18,750 bases of DNA from JALTDM01 sp964421355 (GTDB taxonomy: Bacteria; Bacteroidota; Bacteroidia; Bacteroidales; JALTDM01). Each line of letters opens with the position of its first letter. The stretch's first letter is position 1. Below are positions 7,723 through 16,131 of the stretch, piece after piece. Below the pieces are notes generated by a model that worked only from the letters and a program-made list of their open reading frames with translations, had not been told where the DNA came from and did not search any database. The translations under genes were made by a program, and so were the position numbers. The DNA lies in assembly GCA_964421355.1 (NCBI GenBank), contig CAYQWX010000036.1, positions 1-18,750 of the forward strand. Direction: 5' to 3'.

Positions 7723-7745
7723 TTCTTCTAAAATTTAATATCTAA

Positions 7746-10568
7746 TTATTTCTTTTCAGGCTGTAATGATATAAGCACATAACTATTATTGTTCAAGTAT
7801 TTTTTTGCAGCTTCTGCTATTTTTTCTTTTGTTAAGCTTTTTACTATATCGTCATATTTCAAAATCACATCCGGAGAACTATTTAATTTTTCATAAGTTT
7901 CCAATTTTCTTAACCAAAACTTATTATCTCTCATCTTTATTTCATTTTCTTTCAGCAATTTTTCTATTGTTTTTTTGAAGTCCGCATCACTTATATTTTT
8001 TACATCTTTTATGCTATTCACTATTTTTTCAATTTCTTTTGTAATATAATCAACTGTGTCGGGAGCACAACTATAAAAGATGTAAATACCATATTGTTTT
8101 TCAGGGAATAGCCTGATAGAAGAATTTGCACTAATGCTATATGTCAATGCTTTTTCTTCTCTTATGGAATCCAGTAATCTATTTGTTAATATTTCTGAAA
8201 CAGCTTTTAATAAAATATCATTTTCCAGATTATATTCATCTAATTTTCCTGTATATACCATATAATCCATGCTCTTGTTTTCTGTTCCTTTTTTGGCAAT
8301 AACTTTTTCTACTTTTCCTACGGGTAATACTGCTCCTACATTTTTGAAATGTTCATCTTTTTTATCTGCAGGCAATCCTCCTAAATACTTTTCTATTAAA
8401 GGTTTCACTTTCTTTATATCTACATTTCCTGTAAATATAAATGTAAAACTTGCAGGATCTTCAAAACGTTCACGGTATATCTTATGAACTTTTTTATAAT
8501 CTACTTTGTTCAATAATTCTAAGTTTAATGGTTGTGTATATTTACATCTTGATTGCAATGCAGAAGCAATACTATCTCCCCATACAGATTGAGGATCATT
8601 AGATTTATTTTTTAAATAATCTTTTGTTTTTGCCATATATGCTTGATAAGCTTCTTTGTCGTAACGTGGATGGGTAAAATACAAATATGTAAGTTGTAGC
8701 ATAGTTTCAAAATCATCCACACTACTTGAACCGTCCATACCTTCAAAGTTTAATCCTATGTATGGAGTAACATGAGCATTTTTATCGGACATATATTTTG
8801 TGAGCTGTACCTTATCGAAATCTCCTACACCACTTTCTAATATTACTTCGTCGGCAACACGGGCAGAAACATTGTCTTCTAACGGATACAACGAATACCC
8901 TCCATTGCTGAACGCTGTCATTCTAATTTCATCATCTTTAAAGTCCGTAGGTTTAATTATTACTTTTATGCCATTGCTAAGAATAAATGTTTGTGTGCCA
9001 ACTTTTTTATCTTTTGCTTTTTTAACAATTTTACCAGGTGTAATTTTTTCTGAAATAAGTGGTTTATTTACCGCTTTATCTTTATAAGGTTCTAACTTTT
9101 CTTTTTTAACTTCATCAATCAATTTTAATATTTCTTCTTCTTTGGGAACTTTTACACCTTCTTTTTCAGGAGCAGTAACTATTACCACCATATTGGAATC
9201 TATAATCCACTGATTAGCAAATTTATTTACATCTTCTAATTTTATATCGGGTAACATTTTTTGTGTAATGTTATAAGCATATTCAATACTTGGGAAAGGT
9301 TCTTTTGTTATACCAAAATTTTGGTGATATTGTGCTACAAAATAATTATCCTTAGTTTTATTTCTTTCTTTATATTGCTTTTCTACTTGTTTAAGAATAC
9401 TCTTTTTGGCTCTATCCAATTCTGTTTTTGTAAATCCATATCTTTTTACTCTTTCATTTTCTTCAAGAGCAACTTTTAACGCATCGGATATTTTTTCATT
9501 TTTAGCTATTACATAAGACATATATGCATCTCTTTTTCCTAATAAATGTGAGTAGAAAGAAAATGCCATGCTATATGGACAATCAGGTTTTACGGTTTTT
9601 TCTTGCAATCGTTGATTTATCATTTCATTGAATAATGATTTGGCAAGATCTTCTTTATAGTCTTTTAATGTTACCGTTTTATCCATTGGGAGTTTATATA
9701 ATATTTCAATCATTGAATAAGGAGTTTCTTTATCGGTAGCAACTTTTACTTTTATATCTTTATGTCCTGGGATAGGAGGATATATGCGAGGACGTTCTTT
9801 TGTCCTTTTAGGAATCTGTGAAAATAATTTTTTTACATCATTAGTAACTTTTTTTGCATCAAAATCTCCAACAACTATTACTGCTTCCAAATCAGGTCTA
9901 TACCAATCTTTATAAAAATTCCTTAATTTATCGGGAGGACACTTATCAAATATTTCAGGTTTTCCAATAGGTATTCGTTTAGCATATTTCGAACCATAAA
10001 GCATTACTGGAAAAGTTTTTCTCATAAGTCTATCTTGAGCACCTCTTCCAAGCCTCCATTCTTCATGAATTACTCCTCGTTCTTTTTCTATTTCTTCTGT
10101 TTCATAAGACACATTGTGTGCCCAATCATATAAAATCATTAAACCTGTATCCAAATTGGCAAAAGTATCTAGTGGAACTTCTATCGTATATACGGTTTCG
10201 TCAAAAGAGGTATATGCATTCAAATCAGCACCGAACTTCATACCTATTGATTCCAAAAATTGTATTAATCTGTGTTTTGGAAAGTGTTTTGTTCCATTAA
10301 AAGCCATATGTTCACAAAAGTGGGCAAGACCTTGTTGGTCATCATTTTCCAGCACAGAACCAGCATTTACAACAAGCATAAGGCTTGCTCTGTTTTTAGG
10401 TTCTGGATTGTGTTTCACATAGTAAGTTATACCGTTATCCAATTTTCCATAATACACATCAGGGTCATTAGGAATTGGTGAGTTCAAATCGATGTCCTGC
10501 TGTGCCAATAAATTTTGTTGGAAAAAAATCATCAATATTCCCAACAATAAAAATTTGATTTTTTTCAT
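7746..10568 (-). CDS. Periplasmic M16 family (insulinase/pitrilysin-like) zinc metallopeptidase
   Basis: This is a zinc peptidase expected to degrade or trim peptides in the periplasm or at the envelope. It has 940 residues, the size of the single-chain M16 proteins that hold two homologous halves. A clear signal peptide (hydrophobic residues 5-20, ending LLAQ) starts at the ATG at 10568. The inverted zinc motif HFCEH lies at 83-87 in the active N-terminal half, with the third ligand expected among the Glu residues of EKERGVIHEEW (161-171). NGITYYVKHN and GLAHFCEHMAFNGTKHF are typical of the family. The C-terminal half, from about residue 510 (ILSNGIKVIIKPT), has the fold-typical opening but no HxxEH, as expected for the non-catalytic half. 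Natural substrates are unknown. It is transcribed divergently from groES, with its own promoter, and is probably monocistronic. Confidence 0.93.
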   Translation of the reverse strand: MKKIKFLLLGILMIFFQQNLLAQQDIDLNSPIPNDPDVYYGKLDNGITYYVKHNPEPKNRASLMLVVNAGSVLENDDQQGLAHFCEHMAFNGTKHFPKHRLIQFLESIGMKFGADLNAYTSFDETVYTIEVPLDTFANLDTGLMILYDWAHNVSYETEEIEKERGVIHEEWRLGRGAQDRLMRKTFPVMLYGSKYAKRIPIGKPEIFDKCPPDKLRNFYKDWYRPDLEAVIVVGDFDAKKVTNDVKKLFSQIPKRTKERPRIYPPIPGHKDIKVKVATDKETPYSMIEILYKLPMDKTVTLKDYKEDLAKSLFNEMINQRLQEKTVKPDCPYSMAFSFYSHLLGKRDAYMSYVIAKNEKISDALKVALEENERVKRYGFTKTELDRAKKSILKQVEKQYKERNKTKDNYFVAQYHQNFGITKEPFPSIEYAYNITQKMLPDIKLEDVNKFANQWIIDSNMVVIVTAPEKEGVKVPKEEEILKLIDEVKKEKLEPYKDKAVNKPLISEKITPGKIVKKAKDKKVGTQTFILSNGIKVIIKPTDFKDDEIRMTAFSNGGYSLYPLEDNVSARVADEVILESGVGDFDKVQLTKYMSDKNAHVTPYIGLNFEGMDGSSSVDDFETMLQLTYLYFTHPRYDKEAYQAYMAKTKDYLKNKSNDPQSVWGDSIASALQSRCKYTQPLNLELLNKVDYKKVHKIYRERFEDPASFTFIFTGNVDIKKVKPLIEKYLGGLPADKKDEHFKNVGAVLPVGKVEKVIAKKGTENKSMDYMVYTGKLDEYNLENDILLKAVSEILTNRLLDSIREEKALTYSISANSSIRLFPEKQYGIYIFYSCAPDTVDYITKEIEKIVNSIKDVKNISDADFKKTIEKLLKENEIKMRDNKFWLRKLETYEKLNSSPDVILKYDDIVKSLTKEKIAEAAKKYLNNNSYVLISLQPEKK

Positions 10569-10589
10569 AATTATTACTAAAATTTTTAA

Positions 10590-10657
10590 TTTTCATTTGC
10601 AAAAATACAATAATGATTGGAATATAATCTTTTTATTTAATTTTTTGCAAATGAAAA
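10590..10657. repeat. Perfect 16-bp inverted repeat between the M16 gene and groES
   Basis: Arm 10590-10605 (TTTTCATTTGCAAAAA) is the exact reverse complement of 10642-10657, with a 36-bp spacer. The left arm covers the putative -7 element of the M16 gene. The right arm lies about 95 bp before groES. The spacing is too wide for a terminator and suits two protein-binding half sites or paired promoter-like boxes. Confidence 0.7.
10600..10607 (-). promoter_or_regulatory. Putative -7 promoter element of the M16 gene
   Basis: The minus strand reads TATTTTTG, a match to TAnnTTTG, 31 nt before the ATG at 10568. It overlaps the left arm of the 16-bp inverted repeat. Confidence 0.5.
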
Positions 10658-10750
10658 AATGACACTCATCAATAGACAAAATGACTTAATTAGTGATTTG
10701 GCACAAAAAATGAAAAGAAGGCATGCAAACTTAAAATCATAATAAGGATT

Positions 10751-11023
10751 ATGGCAACAATAGGAAAACCAATGCCGGGAAAAATACTCGTAGAACCAAT
10801 TACGGAAAAACAAACAAAAAGTGGTATTATAATTCCCGACACATCTAAAGAAAAACCAAAACAAGGTAAAGTAATTGCTATTGGAAAAACAGAAAATGAT
10901 ACCTCTGAAATTAAAGAAGGAGATACTGTTATCTACGATCAATATGCAGGTACGGAAATAGAATGGAACAATAAAAAGTATCTTATTTTAAACCAAGAAG
11001 ATATATTATTAAAAATTAACTAA
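10751..11023 (+). CDS. groES: Co-chaperonin GroES
   Basis: GroES forms the seven-subunit lid of the GroEL folding chamber in the cytoplasm. The 90-residue length is normal. The opening PMPGKILVEPI, the mobile loop TKSGIIIPDTSKEKPKQG with its GroEL-binding hydrophobic triplet III, and VIYDQYAGTEIEWNNKKYLIL are characteristic. A weak AAGGA lies shortly before the ATG. groEL follows after 46 bp, the usual operon order. No CIRCE operator was seen upstream, so HrcA control is not supported; no full TAnnTTTG box was identified for this gene either. Confidence 0.97.
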   Translation: MATIGKPMPGKILVEPITEKQTKSGIIIPDTSKEKPKQGKVIAIGKTENDTSEIKEGDTVIYDQYAGTEIEWNNKKYLILNQEDILLKIN

Positions 11024-11069
11024 TCAATAAAAATAAAAATTAAGTTAAACCTAAAAAAAATTAGAAACT

Positions 11070-12701
11070 ATGGCAAAAATAATCAAATTCGATAGCGACG
11101 GAAGAGACAGACTAAAAAAAGGAATGGACATTTTGACAGATGCAGTAAAAGTTACATTAGGTCCAAAAGGAAGAAATGTAGTAATTGACAAAAAATTTGG
11201 TTCTCCTGCAGTAACTAAAGACGGCGTAACCGTAGCAAAAGAAATTGAATTGGAAGACGAATTTGAAAATTTGGGTGCACAATTAGTAAAAGAAGTTGCA
11301 TCCAAAACAAATGATAAGGCAGGTGACGGAACAACTACTGCTACAATTTTGGCTCATGCAATATCTACTATTGGTCTAAAAAATGTAACAGCGGGAGCAA
11401 ATCCTATGGACCTCAAACGAGGCATAGACAAAGCAGTGAAAACAGTAGTAGAAGAACTTAAAAAGCAATCAAAAGAAGTTGGTAACAACTACGAAAAAAT
11501 TAAACAAGTAGCAACCATTTCTGCTAATAATGACAACGAAATAGGAAAACTCATTGCAGATGCAATGCAAAAAGTAAGCCGTGATGGTGTAATTACAGTA
11601 GAAGAAGCAAAAGGCACGGAAACTTCCGTAGAAGTAGTAGAAGGAATGCAATTTGACAGAGGGTATATTTCTCCTTATTTTGTAACCAATACTGAAAAAA
11701 TGGAAACAGTATTGGAAAATCCATACATCTTGATTACTGATAAAAAGATATCAGTAATGAAAGATTTACTTCCAGTACTTGAACCTGTAGCACAAAACGG
11801 CAGACCTCTTTTGATAATTGCCGAAGATGTGGAAGGTGAAGCCTTGGCAACATTGGTTGTAAACAAATTAAGAGGCACATTAAAAGTAGCCGCTGTAAAA
11901 GCTCCCGGATTTGGAGACAGAAGAAAAGAAATGTTGGAAGACATAGCTATATTAACTGGTGGTACTGTAATAAGTGAAGACAAAGGCTTGAAACTTGAAA
12001 GTGCTACCGTTGATATGCTTGGTGAAGCCGAAAAAATTACAATTGACAAAGAAAACACAACAATAGTTAATGGTAAAGGTAGCAAAGATGATATAGAAAA
12101 ACGAATAGCCCAAATAAAAGCTCAAATAGAAGCGTCTACTTCAGAATATGACAAAGAAAAATTACAAGAAAGACTTGCTAAATTAGCTGGTGGAGTAGCA
12201 GTAATATATATAGGAGCTGCAAGTGAAGTGGAAATGAAAGAAAAGAAAGACCGCGTAGAAGACGCTCTTAATGCAACAAGAGCAGCAGTTGAAGAAGGAA
12301 TAGTACCTGGAGGAGGAGTTGCTCTAATCAGGACAACAAAGGCATTAGAAGGCTTAAATGGAAGCAATGAAGATGAAACCATCGGTATTCAAATAGTGAA
12401 AAAAGCTGTAGAAGAACCTCTAAAACAAATAGTAAAAAATGCAGGTCTTGAAGGTGCCGTAATAGTAGAAAATGTAAAAGCAAAAGACGGTGATTATGGA
12501 TTTAATGCTTACACCGAAAAATATGAAAATTTGTATGAAAGTGGTGTAATAGATCCAACAAAAGTTACAAGAATAGCAATAGAAAATGCAGCTTCTATTG
12601 CAGGTATGTTCTTAACTACCGAAGCAGTATTGGTTGAAAAGAAAGAAAAAGAACCGGCAGTTCCGGCAGGTGGAGGATATGATCCAGGTATGATGATGTA
12701 A
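11070..12701 (+). CDS. groEL: Chaperonin GroEL (60 kDa)
   Basis: GroEL is the ATP-driven double-ring chaperonin that folds cytoplasmic proteins together with GroES. It has 543 residues, a normal length. The sequence VTLGPKGRNVV (about 28-38), the ATP-binding GDGTTT (85-90) and the late signature AAVEEGIVPGGG (near residue 410) are all present. The C terminus ends GGGYDPGMMM, shorter in repeats than the common GGM tail but still Gly/Met-rich. A strong terminator follows 27 bp after the stop, so the groES-groEL operon ends here. Codon and base use look like the neighbours. Confidence 0.98.
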   Translation: MAKIIKFDSDGRDRLKKGMDILTDAVKVTLGPKGRNVVIDKKFGSPAVTKDGVTVAKEIELEDEFENLGAQLVKEVASKTNDKAGDGTTTATILAHAISTIGLKNVTAGANPMDLKRGIDKAVKTVVEELKKQSKEVGNNYEKIKQVATISANNDNEIGKLIADAMQKVSRDGVITVEEAKGTETSVEVVEGMQFDRGYISPYFVTNTEKMETVLENPYILITDKKISVMKDLLPVLEPVAQNGRPLLIIAEDVEGEALATLVVNKLRGTLKVAAVKAPGFGDRRKEMLEDIAILTGGTVISEDKGLKLESATVDMLGEAEKITIDKENTTIVNGKGSKDDIEKRIAQIKAQIEASTSEYDKEKLQERLAKLAGGVAVIYIGAASEVEMKEKKDRVEDALNATRAAVEEGIVPGGGVALIRTTKALEGLNGSNEDETIGIQIVKKAVEEPLKQIVKNAGLEGAVIVENVKAKDGDYGFNAYTEKYENLYESGVIDPTKVTRIAIENAASIAGMFLTTEAVLVEKKEKEPAVPAGGGYDPGMMM

Positions 12702-12727
12702 AAGTCATTAACCAATAAATATAATAC

Positions 12728-12763
12728 AAAAAGGACGTCTATCAAAAAAAGACGTCCTTTTTT
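12728..12763 (+). terminator. Terminator of the groES-groEL operon
   Basis: A 13-bp perfect stem (12728-12740 with 12750-12762, core GGACGTCT) with a 9-nt loop ends in six T residues. It is the strongest hairpin in the window and separates groEL from the next gene. Confidence 0.93.
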
Positions 12764-12839
12764 ATTATAGGCTTTCAACACCTAAAAACTTCTAGAAGAC
12801 ATTTTGTCGCAAACACTTTATCACTTTCCTTCTTGGTAT

Positions 12840-12847
12840 TATTTTTG
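12840..12847 (+). promoter_or_regulatory. Putative -7 promoter element of the baeRF-like gene
   Basis: TATTTTTG matches TAnnTTTG and lies 39 nt before the ATG at 12887, downstream of the groEL terminator. It suggests transcription independent of groESL. Confidence 0.5.
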
Positions 12848-12886
12848 AATATAATACTTGCAAACAATAAATTAAAATCGTAAATT

Positions 12887-13993
12887 ATGAAAGACTTAAA
12901 AAACAAAGCTATTACATTACAAGAGAGATTAGTATCTTTATTAAGGGTAAAAGAAGATCCTGCTGTTTCTATAATTCTAAATAATGAAGAACGAAGCGGA
13001 AGAAATAAAAAATTCCAAGTAGCATTGAAAGATGCGATAAAAGAAGCGGTAAAACAACTAGAACAAAGAGGTTATAACAAACGATTAGTAAGAGAGTTGG
13101 AAAAAAGAATGAATGATTTGGAAGAGAAAATTAAGTATGAATATGCTTCTAAAGCATTGGTTTTATATATATCTCCAAGTTATGAAGATGTTCTGGATTT
13201 ACCTTTTGATGTGGTAAACAAGATACTTATAGACAACACTTTTGCTGTAAAAGATTTGTTGAGAACAGTAAACAGAATGTTCCAATACGATGTAATATTA
13301 TTGAGCAAGAAAAAAACACGCTTTTTTAATGCCTTTCATGATGTATTGATAGAAGTTTCCAATCCTGATATTCCAGAAGGGATGAAAGCGTATATGGATG
13401 ATGTTGTAAAAAGAAAAATGGATCCAGGAAAAGAGGAAAGTGAAGCAATGCGTTTGTATGCAATAGATATAGATAAATTTATCCGTTTATATACAGATAT
13501 GACTACTCCTATTATTGTAATAGGAGATAAAAAATTAGTTTCCTATTTTAAAAACAACACTAAAAAGCCGAATAAAATTTTGGATGTGATATATGGAAGT
13601 TATGACGATGAAAGACTTAGTGTAATAGAAAAAAAGGTTACGGAAAAATTAAGTGAATACATAAAAAAACGTAACCACGATTTATTGGAAAGGGTGAAAA
13701 ATGATATAGATGCATACCGTTATGTATCGGGCATACAAGAATCTTGGGAAGTAGCCGCCATGAAAGAAGCAAGAATTATGCTGGTAGAACAAGGATTTAA
13801 ATTAGAGGGATATAGCATAAATGACGGATTGTTTCTGGTATTTGACAAACCAGAAAATGAAGAATATGAATATCATGCCGATGTAGTAGATGACTTAGCA
13901 AAAATGGTATTATTACAAGGAGGAGAAGTTTATTTCTTATCCCCAGGTATGCTAGAAAAATTTGATAAAATACTTATTACCACTAGAATATAA
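12887..13993 (+). CDS. baeRF/Balon-like protein (bacterial relative of archaeo-eukaryotic release factor aeRF1)
   Basis: The 368-residue protein fits the bacterial archaeo-eukaryotic release factor (baeRF) group, which includes the ribosome hibernation factor Balon. This assignment is by recalled sequence pattern, not alignment. The N-terminal part has PAVSIILNNEERSGRNKKFQ (25-44), resembling the family's opening strand and loop. It is followed by a charged helix (45-85) and ALVLYISPSYEDVLDLPFDV (90-109) leading to FAVKDLLRTVNRMFQYDVILLSKKKTRFF (119-147). The last third (about 286-368: AMKEARIMLVEQG, VVDDLAKMVLLQGGEVYFLS) looks like the L7Ae/eRF1 domain 3 fold. No GGQ hydrolysis motif is present, as in Balon, so peptide release is unlikely. 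There is no signal peptide or membrane segment, so it is cytoplasmic. A role in ribosome protection during stress is inferred. It is bounded by terminators on both sides. Confidence 0.7.
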   Translation: MKDLKNKAITLQERLVSLLRVKEDPAVSIILNNEERSGRNKKFQVALKDAIKEAVKQLEQRGYNKRLVRELEKRMNDLEEKIKYEYASKALVLYISPSYEDVLDLPFDVVNKILIDNTFAVKDLLRTVNRMFQYDVILLSKKKTRFFNAFHDVLIEVSNPDIPEGMKAYMDDVVKRKMDPGKEESEAMRLYAIDIDKFIRLYTDMTTPIIVIGDKKLVSYFKNNTKKPNKILDVIYGSYDDERLSVIEKKVTEKLSEYIKKRNHDLLERVKNDIDAYRYVSGIQESWEVAAMKEARIMLVEQGFKLEGYSINDGLFLVFDKPENEEYEYHADVVDDLAKMVLLQGGEVYFLSPGMLEKFDKILITTRI

Positions 13994-14004
13994 ATTAGCT
14001 ATAT

Positions 14005-14038
14005 AAAAAGGGCAACTTGTGATAAGTTGCCCTTTTTT
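14005..14038. terminator. Bidirectional terminator between convergent genes
   Basis: The stem core GGGCAACTT / AAGTTGCCC encloses a 5-nt loop (14019-14023). It is flanked by A5 on the left and T6 on the right, so both strands have a hairpin followed by a T-run. It lies between the stops of the baeRF-like gene (+) and the acyl-CoA synthetase (-). Confidence 0.92.
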
Positions 14039-14054
14039 ACTTGATACTTATTTT

Positions 14055-16127
14055 TCATTTTTCTATCCTTATTCTTGCATCTACAGCCACTATTTTATCT
14101 CCGTCTGCCAAAAGTGGATTAATATCCATTTCAAAAATCTCGGGAGCAATCTCTACGAGTTTTGACAAGCGAACAATAAACTCTGCAAATTTATCAGTGC
14201 TAATAGGCTTTTGCCCTCTTACTCCTTCAAATATTTTATAACCTTTTAGGCTTTTTATCATTTCTTTTGCTTCAAACATTGTTAGAGGTGCAAGTCTTAC
14301 ACTTACATCTTTTAGTACTTCCACAAATATTCCTCCCATTCCAGCCATTACTAAATGGCCATAAGGTTGTTCGGCTTTAGCACCCATAAACAGTTCCGTT
14401 CCTTTGAGCATTGGCTGAATTAACACTCCTGTAGCATCTTTTATTTGCATTAAACGGTTATATTCTTTCTGCACAGTTTCTTCATTATCTACACCAAGCA
14501 CTACTCCTCCCACATCAGATTTGTGAACAGGTCCTACAACTTTCATTACTACAGGGAAGCCTATTTCTTTTACAAAGTTAATAGCTTCTTCTTCTGATAC
14601 AACTGTTTTTTCTTTTACTGTATCAATACCTGTGGCATCCAATATTTCTTTTACTTGTAATGGCGGCAAATAACCATTATCAGCATTTTTGATAACAGAT
14701 TTTATTTTATCAACATCTATATTGGACAAGTCGCTACTTTCTGCAAAAAGTTGCTTATTTCTCAAATCATTATTTACCACTTTTGCAAACATTTGTCCAA
14801 AAGAGACTTCATCAAAAAATGCTACATGTCCTTTGGAAATAAAATATTCTATTTCTTTTTCCACATTTATTATAGAAGGCAAGACAGGGAAAATAGGTTT
14901 AGGAGAATTTTTCATTTTTTCATGAAGCACATCATACACATCATAAACTTCAAATAGCCCGGGACTTCCAAAAATAACAACCATAGCGTCTATGTGGTCA
15001 AAATCATTATTTACTGCATCAATTATATGTCCCAATTGCTCTGCCGTACCGGTAGCTAAAAAGTCTATGGGATTTTTTACAGATGAACCCGGGAATAATT
15101 TTTCTAATAATCTGTTAGCGGCTTCTCCTTCAATAGTAGGTACACTCAAGCCATTGTTTGACAAAGTATCGGTAAGCATTACAGCAGGACCTCCTGCATG
15201 AGTTATTATTGCTATATTTTCACCTTTTACTTCGGGGTAAGTAAATACTCCGGCTACATTGGTAAGTTCATCTCTACCATATACCCTCAATATACCTGCT
15301 TTTTTGAATAATGCTTCCACAGCAACATCACTGCCTGCCAAAGCTCCTGTATGGGAAGATGCGGCACGGCTACCTGCTTCTGATGTTCCTGCTTTGATTG
15401 CAGCTATTTTTGCACCTTTTTTTATAAGAGAACGGGCATGCTTTAATAGTTTTTGAGGTTTTTTTATGCTTTCTAAATACAGTAGTTTAACTTTTGCACT
15501 TTTTCCATCTTCATAAGTTTCATCCATATATTCTAATATGTCTTCTACTCCCAACTGTGCACTATTACCTACCGAATATACACTGGAAAAACGCAATCCC
15601 TTGGGAATGCCAGATTCCATAATAAATACTGCCGTAGCTCCAGAACCGGAAATAAAATCTATTCCATCCGGCACAAGTTCTGGCACAGGAGTGGTAAATA
15701 CTCCTGCATAATTGTAATTCATTACTCCTATACAGTTAGGACCTATCAGTGAAGCATTGTGTTTATTTACTATTTCTACTATTTCATGTTCAAGTTTTGC
15801 TCCTTCTTCACTTTCTTCACTATAGCCTGCGGATAATATAATAAATGCTTTTGTATTTTTTTGTTCGGCAAGTACTTTTACTGTATCCACCGTATATTTT
15901 GCTGCAATAGCGATTATTGCTAAATCCACACTGGGTAAATCTTCTACTTTGTTGAATGTTTTTATTCCTTGTATATTATCTTCTTTGGGATTGATAACAA
16001 AAAGTTTATTTTTGTCAAATCCGTTGTCTATCAAATTTTTTAATACTCTTCCTCCCGGTTTGTGTATATTGTTTGAACCTCCAACAACAACAATAGTATT
16101 CGGATTTATAAGTTGTTTTGTTACCAT
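14055..16127 (-). CDS. ADP-forming acetyl/acyl-CoA synthetase, single-chain alpha-beta fusion
   Basis: This enzyme converts an acyl-CoA, ADP and phosphate to the free acid, CoA and ATP, giving substrate-level ATP in fermenting organisms. From the ATG at 16127 it has 690 residues. The order is a CoA-binding Rossmann domain (about 8-130, VVVGGSNN and GPNCIG), a succinyl-CoA-ligase-like domain (about 150-290) with the phospho-histidine in SSHTGALAG (His259), a further CoA-ligase domain (about 300-450), and an ATP-grasp domain (about 480-690). The last has the second histidine in VHKSDVGGV (about 535) and ends EMDINPLLADGDKIVAVDARI. Both transfer histidines are present. Substrate range (acetyl, branched or aryl acyl) cannot be read from the sequence. 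It starts 4 bp after the tnaA stop, so the two are almost surely co-transcribed. An upstream in-frame TTG overlapping tnaA is less likely as start. Protein acetyltransferase fusions (GNAT domain) are absent. Confidence 0.9.
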   Translation of the reverse strand: MVTKQLINPNTIVVVGGSNNIHKPGGRVLKNLIDNGFDKNKLFVINPKEDNIQGIKTFNKVEDLPSVDLAIIAIAAKYTVDTVKVLAEQKNTKAFIILSAGYSEESEEGAKLEHEIVEIVNKHNASLIGPNCIGVMNYNYAGVFTTPVPELVPDGIDFISGSGATAVFIMESGIPKGLRFSSVYSVGNSAQLGVEDILEYMDETYEDGKSAKVKLLYLESIKKPQKLLKHARSLIKKGAKIAAIKAGTSEAGSRAASSHTGALAGSDVAVEALFKKAGILRVYGRDELTNVAGVFTYPEVKGENIAIITHAGGPAVMLTDTLSNNGLSVPTIEGEAANRLLEKLFPGSSVKNPIDFLATGTAEQLGHIIDAVNNDFDHIDAMVVIFGSPGLFEVYDVYDVLHEKMKNSPKPIFPVLPSIINVEKEIEYFISKGHVAFFDEVSFGQMFAKVVNNDLRNKQLFAESSDLSNIDVDKIKSVIKNADNGYLPPLQVKEILDATGIDTVKEKTVVSEEEAINFVKEIGFPVVMKVVGPVHKSDVGGVVLGVDNEETVQKEYNRLMQIKDATGVLIQPMLKGTELFMGAKAEQPYGHLVMAGMGGIFVEVLKDVSVRLAPLTMFEAKEMIKSLKGYKIFEGVRGQKPISTDKFAEFIVRLSKLVEIAPEIFEMDINPLLADGDKIVAVDARIRIEK

Positions 16128-16131
16128 AATT

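Larger units (their letters stand above)
7367..7745. other. Gene-free stretch with hairpin-bounded, MITE-like segment
   Basis: No convincing protein gene was found in these 379 bases. The open frames here begin with TTG, show no family motif, and overlap in opposite directions. The stretch holds the dfx terminator at its left, a hairpin facing the M16 gene at its right, and an AT-rich middle. The short inverted pair CTATC/GATAG at 7482-7496 overlaps a minus-strand TATCTTTG (7488-7495), a promoter-like match with no gene to serve. Ends 7396-7411 and 7707-7722 match as inverted repeats at 14 of 16 positions. Confidence 0.5.

Noticed and set aside
10660..10704. CIRCE (HrcA) operator before groES
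   Set aside because: A partial GACACTC-like half occurs, but no GAGTGCTAA partner lies at the 9-bp spacing.
10698..10713. Sigma-54 promoter before groES (TTGGCAC at 10698-10704)
   Set aside because: The -24 half is perfect, but the expected -12 TTGC position reads ATGA, so the promoter is not supported.
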